The notes: generated by a model not told the origin, from the sequence alone. Positions 43,944-55,831 are shown, numbered from the stretch's first letter. The stretch is DNA of 64,000 nucleotides from Mycoplasmatales bacterium (GCA_013215715.1 JABSQT010000003.1:1-64000), one strand, 5' to 3'. Numbers and translations are program-made.

Positions 43944-43995
43944 AATGCACACTACTTTTGCAATTGCTAAAGTGCGTTATAAACAAAAACAAGGA
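43944..43995 (+). repeat. Short remnant of the helicase-gene 3' end (copy b)
   Basis: ATGCACACTACTTTTGCAATT... matches the start of the helicase C-terminal coding stretch at 46938 over about 45 bases, directly after a gene terminator. Confidence 0.55.
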
Positions 43996-44078
43996 ATAAA
44001 GTTAAATATTAAATTTAATTATTTCTTCTTATGAGAACTAATTACTGAAAACCCATTCTAATAAATTAGAATTAGTAT

Positions 44079-47000
44079 ATGCTAAATATCGAATCACTTT
44101 CACAAAACCCCTTAATAAAAGAACTTTTTAAAGAAGATATATCAAAAACAAAAGAATCATTATGTAATTGGGTTCTAAAACAAAAGGAACCACTTTTCCT
44201 TTTAGCTGATGAAGTCTTTATTTTTCTTTTTGAAGATTGAGTAAAAAAGATTTACTTAAAGAAAGATTTTAAATCATTGGGTCATAAAGAAAATTTTCTT
44301 AAACTTCCTTTTAAATCATTTAAAAAAGGTATTGATGAAGAAGATCCTGATTTTTGAACTAGAACTTCTGAAATGCAATTATTTTTAATGAAACAAGAAA
44401 TAGAAAATTTAGATTCACACACTATTAAAAATAGATTCTATAAATACTATTCAAGTAAACATACAATAATGAACGAAAAAGACTTCAATGAACAAGTATC
44501 AAATAATAATGAAAATGCAATTAAATTAGGTCGATTCATTGAAAACTTCATTGAAAAACAAGTTGTAGGTTCTTATAACAACAATCCTTTAATAGATAAT
44601 ATTCTTAATCCATATAAAAAGGTTAATAGATACTTACCTATTTATACATTCTCAAATTCTGAAAATGGTAACCCTCTAAATAAAGAGCAATTAATCGCAC
44701 TATTTTCTTCTCATAGAAAAAATTTATTGAATATACAAGGTCCACCCGGAACTGGTAAAACAACATTATTGAAAGATCTTATTGCATCATTATATTTAAA
44801 TAATAAATCTATAGTTATTGCTAGTTCTAATAATGAAGCTGTTAATAACGTTCAAAAAGTTATGCAAGAGAATGAAATATTAAAAGATCTTCCTTCAATT
44901 AGATTAGGGAAAAGAGAAGAAGTCTTAAATACTTATACGAACTTAATGTTAAAACATAATACAAAGGACATTCCATTTATTTCAAACAACAAACAAAAAG
45001 AAGCAACTAGCTTATTAAATGAATTAAATAACTTAATCTATACAAGGAATTGCATTAATAAAGAAACTGAATTCTTTGATAACCTATTTAATAACAATAC
45101 AACAAATGAAACAAATACTAAAAATGAACAATTAACAAAGAGCCTTTCTTTTAAAAAATGAATAAATTATTCTAAAAGTTTTTATGAATTTAAGAATTCA
45201 AGAAACCTATTTAAGAAACTATATTTCTATTTTTGAAAATTAAAAATACGAAAAGTATTATCTAAAGATATAAAAAGAATAGATAATTCTTTATTGCAAT
45301 TTGATGGGAATGTTGAAAAGTTCTTTAATAAAATCATTTCTCTAAGTTCTTCTATGAATGTCATTAAAAATAAAATGTCATTAAAGGAGATTGATGAAAG
45401 AATAGGATCTATTCAAAAAGAAATAATAGAGACCACTTATTCTACTCAAATATCAGTTTCTAATAAGAATAACTTTTATTGAAAGAATATAGAAGAAGAC
45501 TTTATCCCTAGAATGAAAAAGCTAATAGTTAAATTAAATAAAAATAGAAAGTTTGTTCTAAAAGAAGATGATGCATTTAACAAACTTATTCAAGGAGGTG
45601 TTCTTTGAGAGGGTAAATCATTTAAAGACTATTTCCCGATTGTTTTCTCCACAACCTTAGCTTTACCCCAATTTCTACAAAATAACCAAATGGACTACCT
45701 TATTGTTGATGAAGCAGCACAAACAACCATACATTCTGTATTGGGTGTAATGAAATACTTTAAAAATATTATTTTCTTAGGAGACACGGCTCAATTAAGT
45801 GCTGTAGTTAACTTAGATGACAGTATTGAATCAAAAGTGTATAAAGATATTAATTTACCTTCTGTTTATAGAAATAAGAATAACTCTTTACCTTTAATCA
45901 TTGAAAGAACTCTTTCACCTGATTATTCAATAATGTTAAAGGATCATTGAAGATGTGTACCTAAAATAGCAAACTTCTTTAATGAGTGTTATTACAATAA
46001 TCAATTAAACGTTAAATTAAATAATCACGATCAAAGTCAACTTGATTTTAAAATATATAAAGAATCTTCATTCCAAGAACTAATACCTGAAATTGAACAA
46101 AGATTAATAAATGAAGGTATAGATCTTTCACAAGCTGCAATTATAAGTCCTCATAGAGATGTATATACTTTAAAAACTAATATTAAAAAATATGGAACTA
46201 TACATCAATTCCAAGGATATGAAAATCAAGTAATTATTTTCTATGTTAAAAATAAACATTTAAAAACTGGAGATCTTGATCATTTCATCAATGATAAAAG
46301 ACTTATGAATGTAGCTTTATCAAGAGCTAAATCTAAATTCTATTTATATATTGGTGATAAAGTTTGAAATGACCTTCAAAAAAGACCCTTTAAAGAAAAA
46401 CATGAATTAGTTAGATTGATCAACTACATCAAAAAAGTTAATAACCCTAATTCAATAATCAATAAGATAGATAATAAAGCACAAGATAATATAAACCTAA
46501 CTACAGGTGAACATACATATTCTTATATAGATTCAATAGATAGAGAGTTTTATGATTGAATCCAAGAAAGTGAACTCAACATCTCATTTGGTTGTAGAGA
46601 TATAGATATTAATCCACAAATTAAAGATATACATAATTCAGAGAAAATATATGATCTTGTTATCTATAACAATGAAGGTGAAATACTACTAATAATCAAT
46701 GATAATCAAATAGTATTTAAGAAAACAAGACATTTCAATCTAAATAACAAATACAAAGACAATATTGAATTAAATAAAGTTAAAAATATAATGACTGCAC
46801 GTGAATCATTTTGATTTAAAAAGATCAAACAAGAAGCATCAATTAATCATACTAAAGATTCGTTAATAGTCCTATCTGCAATAAGCTTTTCAAAACTGCT
46901 TAAAAAGGAATATAAAAATACCAAAGAACATAATAGAATGCATGCTGATTTTACTTTTGCTAAAGTAAGTTACAACAAAGAAAATGATAAATATGATTTC

Positions 47001-47126
47001 AACTATTCTTTCTTATTAGAACTAGATGATAATACTCATAATACTCATTACAAAAAACGTTTAGATAATAAAAAGAACTTATTATGTAAAGATAATGGAA
47101 TAACACTATTAAGAATTAAAATATAG
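44079..47126 (+). CDS. SF1 helicase with C-terminal DUF2726-like nuclease domain
   Basis: 1015 residues. Motifs: GPPGTGKTT (about 222-230), SSNNEAVNNV, LIVDEAAQTT (about 541-550), GDTAQLSAV, HQFQGYENQVIIF and NVALSRAK (about 740-755). The last 100 residues contain RMHADF, FLLELDDNTHNTHYKKRLDNKK and GITLLRIKI, the DUF2726/Vsr-like layout with Glu, Asp, His and Arg. It should unwind and cut DNA or RNA and probably acts alone, as the neighbours have their own signals. No ribosome binding site at the ATG. Six or more decayed copies of its 3' end lie elsewhere in the window. Confidence 0.85.
46938..47126 (+). repeat. Parent copy of a dispersed 3'-end repeat
   Basis: Intact coding version of the sequence found in degraded form at 43944, 50620, 55626, 58973, 59765 and 63131. 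Confidence 0.75.
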
Positions 47127-47136
47127 TTAATCAAAA

Positions 47137-47160
47137 TTAAGGAATTATCCTTAGTTTTTT
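47137..47160. terminator. Bidirectional terminator
   Basis: TAAGGA - ATTA - TCCTTA followed by a T run, between the helicase stop and the convergent HNH gene stop at 47165. Confidence 0.7.
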
Positions 47161-47164
47161 TATT

Positions 47165-48085
47165 TTATTCCTTATGGCATTTAGTTACTTGTAACGATGA
47201 AATAAGATAGATATTTTGTATATATTCGCCATGTCTAATATAGATTTCATATTTTTTAATATTTGGAAATACTTTATTAAAGTAATATTTTGAGAATTTC
47301 AAGACATCGTTTCTTAATTCATGTTTTTTTACTTCTTTTTCCGCAATACCTATAATGCCTAATCCATTTTCTGTTTTTATAATTAATGGTCTAAATTCTG
47401 CTTTTTTTATCTCTAAGAAATAATGAAATAATCATGGGGCAACTTCAGAGAAAGATGTGGCATTCTGTATCTTCTTATACACTTTTTTATTTTTATTAAT
47501 AAAAGGAACAAATAATAAAACCCTATTATTTACAACAAAGTAAAATACCATATGATAATTAGATAAACTAAAAAAATAATGATTTTTCATTTCTTCTTTA
47601 GTTTCTTGGAAACTTAAATTTGCCCAGTCTAAATCTAATTCTTCCCCTCTAGTGGCTGAATATGCTAAAAATCTCAAAAGTAAAACCATTCTTGAATTTG
47701 GCATATTAGGTTGTCTCATTTTCATGTATTGTAAATATCCAATCAATATTTTTGTTACTCACAAAAAGGCATCTTTCTTACCTACCTCATCACCATTTAA
47801 AAAATAGTTCTTCATTTTTTCTTCGATTGCTCCTAGAAATACATTATTGCATTGACCACAACATTTGATTTTAATTCTAGACATTTCAATAAAAGTATCC
47901 GCAAAACCTCGTATGTGTTTATTTTTTCATTTAGCTTCTCTCAATATCCATTGAGGAATAATGTGTTCTTTTGTAGATTTCTCAACTTTTTCCAAACAAA
48001 AAAAGCATCTTTGGGTTTCCCCTTTTTTGGTCATACGCATATATTTTGTATAAAACTTTTTAAAATTCTTTAATAATACTTCCAT
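47165..48085 (-). CDS. Zinc-ribbon HNH endonuclease
   Basis: 306 residues. CFFCLEKVEKSTKEHIIPQWI followed by CCGQCNNVF gives Cys-x2-Cys, Glu-His-Ile-Ile-Pro and Cys-x2-Cys-Asn, the HNH type with a structural zinc (about residues 27-80). The remaining 220 residues are unassigned. A TATAAT box 5-8 bases before the ATG (minus strand) makes a leaderless mRNA likely. It is divergent from the sigma-like gene at 48168. Confidence 0.75.
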
Positions 48086-48167
48086 ATAATTATTATACAA
48101 ATTAAATAATTTACTATAATTTTATTAAGCGATACAATAATAAAATAGAAATTATAGGTGATTTATA

Positions 48168-49445
48168 ATGATTACAAAAAACACTGCATATAAAGAATTT
48201 GAAAAATATATAAATAAATCTTTTTATAACGAAAGAGAAAAAGAAATTATCATGCAATTAATCATAGATAAGGAGACTCTTCAATCCGTAGGAGAGAAAA
48301 GCAAACTCACAAGGGAACGTGTAAGACAAATAAAATCAGCATGGATTAGAAGGAATAAATATTTACCTGAAAGACTTCACGAACTTCTTCAACCTTTTAT
48401 AGAAGAATTTTCTTTTAATGAGAGATATACAAAAATCAACGATTATTATGTTAATACTTTAAAATTAATGTTTGCAAAAAACAATAAATCAGAGTTTACA
48501 ATAATTAATAATTGTATTGTTGATAAAAATTGAGTTAATTATAAAAACAAAATAATCAAAAAGCAATTGCATACATTAGCTTTTGCTGATGCCTTTCCCT
48601 TTTACGGTATAGAAAAAGAAACTATTTATAAAGGTATTATTTTTGCAAAACCTTTAGGAATAATCAATCACAAACTTTTAACCACCAATGTTAAAAGTAT
48701 TAAAATTGAAAATATAATAAATGATGTTAATCAAATTTTTCCAGGCAACTCAGTAAGATCGTTAGGTGTATTATGTGAGAGGAAAGAATCACTTTTGAAA
48801 ATTTCTTTAAATGAATTCACCGCTTGCCCAAAGAATATCTTTGATATTTCTCAAGAGATTTTTAGAACTATAGAAGCTTCACATTTAAAAATATTTGGAA
48901 AACAAGAGTTCTTATATTTAATGCAAGACATAAATGAAAAATACAATTTCATCAAGCATGAAGCTTACTATATTTTAAAAAGATACTATTCTAATTACCT
49001 CTCTTTTTCTACAGGTAATAGAATGGTTATTAGTAAAATTGATAAAGTTGAAACAATAGGTGCCATATTAAAAAATCATTTTGGTCTAGGACCTTCATTA
49101 ATTGATATAAGTTATGGTAAGAAACACTTTAAATTTACAGATACCATAATTATTAATAACAATAATTTATATAATTACAACAATCAAAAATACCTTTATT
49201 TTGATTCATCACTTTATCCAAAAATTAGAGAACTTATCCTAGAAACATTAGAAGAATTTTCAGTTGACCTTATTTCTTACAGCAGAATTCAAAAGACTTT
49301 AATTAAAAATAATAAAGGAACTAAATTTGAATATATTTTTGCTTCCAATTCTTTAACAAAAGTACTTAAAAAAGCATTAAAAAATGTTGAAGGTATAAGT
49401 GTCACCGGATTGAGAGGCAATCTTAATATTTCAACCAAAAAATAA
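48168..49445 (+). CDS. Protein with sigma-70 region-4-like helix-turn-helix
   Basis: 425 residues with AGGTGA upstream. Residues about 22-62 resemble sigma region 4 (NEREKEIIMQLIIDKETLQSVG, then LTRERVRQIKSAW), which binds a -35 element, but no region 2 is present, so it is not a normal sigma factor. The other 350 residues are alpha/beta and unassigned. It could be a transcription regulator or a sensor that uses the HTH to bind DNA. Convergent with the metallo-beta-lactamase gene and divergent from the HNH gene. Confidence 0.65.
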
Positions 49446-49460
49446 CCGAAAGGTTATTTT
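49438..49460. terminator. Bidirectional terminator overlapping two stop codons
   Basis: AAAATAACC - GAAA - GGTTATTTT; the GAAA tetraloop hairpin includes the stops of both convergent genes. Confidence 0.75.
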
Positions 49461-50539
49461 ATTGTTATATATTTTGTTTTGGAGCCTTTAGTCTTTATTG
49501 TTGTTTTATAATATTTTCCAATTCCAGATGTAGGTAGGCCATATCTTGCACTTGATGAAATATATCCTTCCTTCTTTTTGAACTCCTTTGGAATATCACT
49601 TAGAACAACATTTTTTAAAGAACCATGATGAGTTACTTGAACAATTTTTTTTGGTTTTATAAACGCTTTCCTTTTATTAATTTCTTTTATATTTTCATAA
49701 GTTTGATCACCGAAAAAGATTTTATTGTTTTCAATTAAAATTAATGAATTTTCATTTTCTGTAGATGTCTTTTTGAATTCAGATATTATCTCTATATTTT
49801 CAAATACAACATTTGTTTTGAGTGGTGCGCCCTTAGTTTTTAAGAGGTCAAAAATACATTGTGAACTAGCCCTATTAAATGATGATTTATTATTGATACA
49901 AATCATTTTAATTTTGCTTCCATTACCTTCTTTAATGAAACGTTCAAGAAAATTATAATGATCACGATGTGCATGACTAATAATAAAAATTAAATTATTG
50001 CCCATTGATTTTATGTATGTAACCCATTCTTTATAGTATTTTGAATTACCTCCTGCATCAAAGATTATTTTTCTGTTGCTAATAATAGATAGACCATGAC
50101 CAACTTTTATCATTTTTCAATTGATAACTTTTTTTATTTTGAATAGTTTTCCAAGTAATTTACTTGGAAATGAAAAACGACTATTTTCTTCTTTTGCCTC
50201 TTCAATTGTTTCGCTTCATTCCTGTAATTTTCACTCAGAACCAACATTTTTAATTCTATGCCCTTCCTGAATAGTAAATTCACTATTTTGCTTAATGATA
50301 TTTGTTAGTAATTTATAAATTTTACATTTTGATTCATCTTTGCATTTAGATGAATTTAATTTTGCTCTAATAAAACCAGAATACATTTTCGATAAATCTA
50401 GATGTTTAAATTTATCTGAATTCGGAAAATCATTCTTGAATGTTTTTAACGTTTCATTAGCTGGTAAGTCAAACTTTAAAAATATATTTTTATTGTATTT
50501 GTATTGCTTCACAAAGATTAATTTTTTAATCGCTACCAT
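49454..50539 (-). CDS. Metallo-beta-lactamase-fold hydrolase with N-terminal extension
   Basis: 361 residues, AGAGGTG upstream. The C-terminal 215 residues carry HAHRDH (about 189-194), a GDQTY segment and THHGSL (about 300), the metal site of MBL hydrolases, in the ComEC/RNase-like style. The N-terminal 140 residues have a CKDESKC pair and are unassigned. MBL proteins of this type cleave nucleic acids or phosphodiesters and occur in several defence modules. It forms a trio with the sigma-like and HNH genes. Confidence 0.75.
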
Positions 50540-50940
50540 AACACCTCTTTACTTTCTAAATAATTATCACACAACACTAACATAAAGAAACCCAAGATTA
50601 TCCTTTAGTTTATTTATGTAAAGTGCTTACTGATTTTACATCCACAAAAGTTGGTTACAACAAAATCCAAAATAAATATAAACTCAATATCCGCACCATC
50701 AAAAAATAGATATAGACTCAATGTCTACATCTATTGGAAATCATGAAGTTCATACATTTGTTTAATTAATCCATTCAAATAAGAATGATTTATTTTTATA
50801 TATTGATTATTGCATTTTATTAGTTAATGTTTCATATATATTGATATTTTGCAAAATTCTTATTATTTTAACCTTTTATTTTTATTGCAAGTTTCTTTTG
50901 AAATAAGAAAAAGTTTATTTAAAGATATCATTCGGAGATA
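50540..50940. other. Intergenic stretch with a degraded hairpin and helicase-tail remnant
   Basis: Hairpin-like AAACCCAAGATTATCCTTTAG at 50588-50610, then the remnant at 50620-50694; from 50700 to 50940 only AT-rich sequence with no gene. Confidence 0.5.
50620..50694 (+). repeat. Remnant of the helicase-gene 3' end (copy c)
   Basis: AGTGCTTACTGATTTTACAT... GTTACAACAAA... resembles 46938-47010 with many substitutions, again right after a hairpin. Confidence 0.55.
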
Positions 50941-51150
50941 TTAAATAATAAATATTGTAATTGAACCTGCAATAAACATGATTGATATTAATAATAAATA
51001 TAAATCTAGATAATTTCTAAATTTAGGGAAAATAGAACTATCAACATCTCGATCAATTTTCTGTAGTTTTTTAAATTGTCATACTGACAACCCAAAGAAA
51101 CCTATAGCCAATAAGATGCCAATTGTTCCAATTATGATTTTAGAAACCAT
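50941..51150 (-). CDS. Small membrane protein at the end of the nanE-PTS operon
   Basis: 69 residues, two hydrophobic helices (about 4-22 and 48-68) around a short basic loop; AAAGGAGAGG before the ATG. It starts 17 bases after the PTS gene stop and so is likely co-transcribed. Function unknown. Confidence 0.6.
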
Positions 51151-51167
51151 ATTACCTCTCCTTTAAT

Positions 51168-52943
51168 CTATTTCTTCTTGATTTCTGATCCGTATTTACG
51201 ACTTATTCTTTCAGCTAAGATTGAAGCTCTACCACCAAAGATTGATTGTGTAGATTTACCTTTCTTAATAACACCCATAGCACCAAGGGATTTAAGCTTA
51301 GCTTCATCCACAACCCCTTCATCAACTACGGTAATTCTAAGTCTTGTTGCACAAGCAGTAACATGTTCAATGTTTTTAATTGTACCGTATGCTTCAACGA
51401 TGGCATTAATTTCAGCTTCATCCGCATTACCTTTTTCACCTGACTTAGCTTTCTTAAAATCTTTTTTAGTCATCAACTTAACATCATTATCATTTCTACC
51501 TGGTGTTGATCAATTAAATTTCTTGATCATAAAGTAGAATGATAAGAAACTGAATATGCCAAATCCAGCAGCAATAGGAATTGCTCAATAGAATCTAGTT
51601 CCTTTCGCAATTGGAACTGCACCATAAATAATATAGTCTAAGAATCCTCTAGCAAAACCAACACCAACGTGTGCTCCTGAAACTTTCATAAGCATATATG
51701 CTAACCCTGATAGTGGTACATAAATTGCATAATAGAATAATGGTGCTGCAAATAAGAATGAGAACTCTAATGGTTCTGTAATACCTGTTAAGAATGCAAC
51801 AATCATTGCTGAGCCAGTAATTGCAGCTGTCTTCTTACGTTTATCTTTGTCAGCAGCACATATAATAGCTGCACCAATACCCATACATGCACCTAAATAA
51901 ATTGGATAATCTTGCATAAATCTCCCAGCATGAACACCAACATTTTTAGTAAATCACTCAAATATTGGCATTGAACCACCATGTGTATTAGTTGCTAATC
52001 TGTTTACTGGAAGACCATTAATAAAGTTTCAAATATTTTGATCTCCATTAATAACAGCATTGTCTTTAGTCATTGCTGCCAATACTGTTTTAACACCGTC
52101 TGTATTTTCTACGCCAAGTTTTGTTGCAGCATCTAAAACATCAGCATGCGAAATTGTTCCACCCAACTCTGTTTGTCAAGCCATAACAATAACAATATGG
52201 TGTAATCCAAATGGCATAAGTGCTCTACCTAACATACCAAACATTAATCCATCAATCCCTGCTGGTGTTTTTGCTGTTGCATGCCCAATAGCACCAATTG
52301 CAACACCAACTCATGGTCAGAAGATTAAGAATCCTAGAGCCATTACAGTGGCTGCTGGAATAACAATCATAGGAACTAATCTAATTCCTGAAAAGAATGA
52401 TAATGCAGTAGGTAGTTCAACCTCTGATCAACGATTCATAATAAATGCTACAACAGCACCGACAATTACTCCACCAAATATTGATGTACTCAATGATTTA
52501 ATACCTAAGTTAGATACAACCATATTTTTTAATGAATCATTTTTATGGAAAAAGAATATATCTTTAAATACTTTTCCATTATCACCATAATGTATAAATG
52601 CTGATTGTACTGAATTAAATACTAAGAATCCAATGATAAGCATAAATACAGCTGACACTTTATTTTTCTCCGTGAATGTCATCGCAACAGCACCACCAAA
52701 TAAAATTGGTAAGTTACCAAAGATAACACCAGACATAGCTTTGAAGAAGTCAGCAGTTTGCTTTGCAGCATCAGTATGCACATTCGCACCTATTGCTCCA
52801 CCTATACCTAGTAGCAAACCTGCTGCGGGTAGTATGGCGATTGGCAACATGAAGGCACGTGATAATTTTGTTAATAATTCTCTGGTCGAAGTTTTAAAAC
52901 GTTTAAAACCTGTTTCGCCAGAGTTTGTTTTGGCTACTTTCAT
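51168..52943 (-). CDS. PTS EIICB component, glucose/N-acetylglucosamine family
   Basis: 591 residues with AAGGAGG upstream. Residues about 25-470 form the EIIC membrane domain (LTKLSRAFMLPIAILPAAGLLL, MPFGLHHIV, GITEPLEF: the conserved glucose-family motifs). Residues about 500-590 are EIIB with the phosphorylated Cys in TACATRLR (about 534). No EIIA is fused. It takes up and phosphorylates an amino or N-acetyl sugar or glucose. Being directly behind nanE points to N-acetylmannosamine or a related sugar, which is inference. Confidence 0.92.
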
Positions 52944-52954
52944 AGTACCTCCTT

Positions 52955-53635
52955 TTATTTAAATTCTTTAATAAATCTCTCTACTATAGTTCTAGGTCTA
53001 GTTATTGCACTACCTACAACTAATGCATCAACATTTTTTTCAAATACTTTTTTAGCATCATGTGGTGTATTCAATCCACCTTCAGCAATAACTTTGACAT
53101 TAGTTGCTTTGGTTCTTTCTACACACCATGCTAAAAATTCATAATCATTTTCAATATTTGATCTGCCTTTTGTTTCTTCAGTGTATCCACGCATTGTTGT
53201 TCCAACAATATCAAAACCTAATTGAATTGCGTTTTCTACATCTTCTTTATTTGAACAATCAGCCATCAATAATTGATGATCTTTTTTATATTTTTTGGCA
53301 TAGGTAGCAACTTTTTCCAATGATTCTTTTGGTCTCTCTCTTAAAGTTGCATCTATTGCAATAATGTGTACACCTGTATCAATAAGCTCTTGCACTTCTT
53401 TAATAGTTGGAGTTATATAAACATTTGAATTTTCATATACACGTTTAATTAAACCTATTACAGGAACGCCAAGTGTCATAATATCTTTTATATTATTTAT
53501 TTGACTTGTTCTAATTGCATCCGCTCCACCTATTAAAGCTGCTTTAGCCATCTTAAGCATTATTCCTTCACCATATAAAGGTTCATCTTCTAATGCTTGA
53601 CAAGATACAATAAACATCTTATTTTTAAATTTCAT
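52955..53635 (-). CDS. nanE: N-acetylmannosamine-6-phosphate 2-epimerase
   Basis: 226 residues of the usual length with GGGAGGTG upstream. The TIM-barrel features are clear: SCQALEDEPLYG start, GGADAIRTSQ, VPVIGLIKR, IIAIDATLRERP, LMADCSN, IVGTTMRGYT and VIAEGGLNTP with VVGSAITRP for phosphate binding. It converts ManNAc-6-P to GlcNAc-6-P in sialic-acid/ManNAc use. It heads an operon with the PTS EIICB 11 bases downstream. No nanA or nanK is present in the window. Confidence 0.95.
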   Translation of the reverse strand: MKFKNKMFIVSCQALEDEPLYGEGIMLKMAKAALIGGADAIRTSQINNIKDIMTLGVPVIGLIKRVYENSNVYITPTIKEVQELIDTGVHIIAIDATLRERPKESLEKVATYAKKYKKDHQLLMADCSNKEDVENAIQLGFDIVGTTMRGYTEETKGRSNIENDYEFLAWCVERTKATNVKVIAEGGLNTPHDAKKVFEKNVDALVVGSAITRPRTIVERFIKEFK

Positions 53636-53709
53636 TTTTCACCTCCCAATATGTTTATTATATGGATATATATATAAGTTGAAATAACTTTCTTTAATTT
53701 TGGGAAAAG

Positions 53710-53726
53710 TTTGAAAAAATTTCAAA
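53710..53726. promoter_or_regulatory. Candidate operator upstream of nanE
   Basis: TTTGAAA - AAA - TTTCAAA, a perfect 7-bp palindrome 75 bases before the nanE start, just upstream of the promoter region (TATAAT-like near 53655). RpiR/NanR-type regulators use similar palindromes; no regulator gene is in the window. Confidence 0.5.
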
Positions 53727-53917
53727 ATAATATTTAAAAAAGGATGTTTATATGAAAATTTTTACAGAGTTTAAGGGTTGTTAAGCTATTCAATAATAAA
53801 CAAGCATTATTAAATTCCTTAAAAAGGAACTAAGTCAATGAATATGGAAGGAGCAAAAATATTATTAACTGATTTTTTTACTTATAATCATAAAAGAATA
53901 TAAAAAAACTAGGATGA

Positions 53918-53943
53918 AAAACTCTAGTTTTAGCTAGAGTTTA
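53918..53943. terminator. Orphan hairpin
   Basis: AAACTCTAG - TTTTAG - CTAGAGTTT with no intact gene on either side; probably left from a lost gene. Confidence 0.4.
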
Positions 53944-54230
53944 AAGTTGTCCATTTTCACTGGTATAGCTATATTACCTTTGTTTTTATTTTAGAGATTA
54001 AAAAATCTTTTTTAACTACAAATCGATTAAATTATTAATTGAAGCCGTTGTTTTTCATACACTATTGATAATCTTGTAGAGAATAGGGAGATGAATAAAA
54101 ATATTGATGTGATTAAACTCTTTTTAGCAAGCAAATTTGATAAATAAAGTTATTCAAAAAATAAAAGAAAATATAAATTATTTTTTTAGTTGTAAATACA
54201 AGCAGTATAATTCATAAGAAAAGAGGCAAT

Positions 54231-55598
54231 ATGGACAATAAGCGAATAGAAACAATTAGCACCATGAATGAATTTCATTCACTATTAAATTCATTTCAAA
54301 AATATAAAGGGTTGATGCTTTTTCGGGGCCAAGATGACTTTAAATGAGAATTAGAATCTTCTTGATTAAGATCCAATAATAGTGAAAAGCTTCCAAAAAA
54401 AAGATTGATTTTAAGAAATAATATCACTATTTTTAATGAATACATAACCACAATAACAAAGAACAAACAATATTCAAATAGAGGGGCGCTTGATATACTA
54501 GCGGAATTGCAACATGCAAAAGATGTTCCAACACCCTTAATAGATTTTACTGAAGATGTTTTAGCGGCCTTTTGATTTGCACTTTCAAACCATAATTTAA
54601 AACATGATGCAGCACTTTTTATTTTAAAAGTCAAAAATTCCAATAGAATACAGAAAGAACTTGTAGAAATAAACAAAACTACACAAAATTCAATTTTTGA
54701 ATCTCCCTTTGTATCAACTAGAGTTTTATCCCAAAGATCTTATTTTATTATAGACTCTAAAAATTGGGAGGAAGATAAGAATGTTCAAAAAATTAGAATT
54801 AAAAAAGCTGTTATAGAAAATATCCTTGTTTATTTATCGCAAAAGAATAAAAGTCATAAATCAGTTTATCCCGATTTGATGGGGGAATATTTAAATGCAG
54901 TTTCTGGCTCTGCTGTTAATTATCTTTTAAAGGGTCGACTCTCTACTTCCACTAAAGATAAATTAAAAAATTATATGAAAGCTTCATCACTAAGACCGGA
55001 TTGGTCTAATCCATACAACAATATCGGAACAACATATTTTCAAAAAAGAAAAGATGAAAAGAAACCAGAAAGAAAAAGTTACTGATGTAAAAAAGCGATA
55101 AAATATTTCGATAAATCGTTGAACTTAAAAGAAACTTCAACAACCCTAAAAAATAAAGGTAGTGCCTTGGGATCGTTAATGCTCCATAGAAAAAGCAATA
55201 AAAAAAACCTAGCTCTTCAAGCCATTGAATGCTTTGATAAGGCAATTTCTTTGAACAACCAAACGCTTGGCGCTCATTTTAATAAAGGTCTCGTTTTATT
55301 AAATTTAGCAAATACCCTTAAAAGAAACAAAGAAATTATTGAAAATGTTAAAAAATCAATTCTATGTTTCGAAAAAGAGTTGACTTTAAATCCTCTACAC
55401 AAAAAAAGTTTGAAAAATCAGTTCCATGCCCTTGAACTCATTTATAAAATCAGCAATACTGAAATTATAAAAGATGATTTTTATAAAAAAACGTTTTCAT
55501 CTTTAAGTAGAAGTTTAAATAATTTTATCCTGTTTAATAATTTAAGCAACGAAGAAATTTTGCACTTAAAAACTAGATTAAATTTTTTAAAACCCTAA
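54231..55598 (+). CDS. FRG-domain protein with TPR-like repeats
   Basis: 455 residues, AAAGAGG upstream. Residues about 28-150 are an FRG domain: LMLFRGQDDFKWELESS with LRS, then LAELQHAKDVPTPLIDFTEDVLAAFWFAL, matching the family's FRGQ and QH-G-x-x-T-x-LLD-x-T-AL-FA pattern. Residues about 240-400 hold TPR-like units (YNNIGTTYFQK, NKGSALGSL, CFDKAISLN, AHFNKGLVLLNLA). FRG domains occur in predicted defence effectors, possibly nucleotide-targeting; TPRs would sense or bind a partner. It is a stand-alone gene ended by a hairpin and helicase-tail remnant. Confidence 0.8.
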
Positions 55599-55615
55599 GA
55601 ATAATCTTGGGTTTT
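55591..55615 (+). terminator. Terminator overlapping the FRG gene stop
   Basis: AACCCTAAGA - ATAA - TCTTGGGTT with T run; same ATAA loop as at 43912 and 58935. Confidence 0.75.
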
Positions 55616-55625
55616 CTTGTGTAAA

Positions 55626-55731
55626 ATGTATACCAATTTTACATTCACAAAAACCAGTTACAACAAAGAATAAGATAGATATAATTTCAATTATTCTTTC
55701 TTACTAGAATTTGATGATAATACATATTAAT
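55626..55731 (+). repeat. Remnant of the helicase-gene 3' end (copy d)
   Basis: Matches 46938-47045 (Ala/Asp-Phe-Thr..., GTTACAACAAAG, TTATTCTTTCTTA-TAGAA, GATGATAATAC) with internal stops and ends at GATAATACATATTA. Confidence 0.75.
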
Positions 55732-55831
55732 AGAAGATGTTAATAATATAAAATCATTATATGGAGAAATTAATAATACCATTAGATATCTAGAATTATC
55801 ACGAGGTTTTTAGTATAACAAAATAAAAGTA

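Larger units (their letters stand above)
53636..54230. other. Intergenic stretch between nanE and the FRG gene
   Basis: Contains the nanE promoter/operator, a hairpin AAACTCTAG...CTAGAGTTT at 53918-53943 and short broken frames (for example ATG at 53751 ending after 10 codons, and ATG at 53838 ending after 22). No intact gene. Confidence 0.5.

Noticed and set aside
47149-47160. Third copy of the inversion core (CCTTAGTTTT)
   Set aside because: It is part of a terminator stem and T run and lacks an inverted partner.
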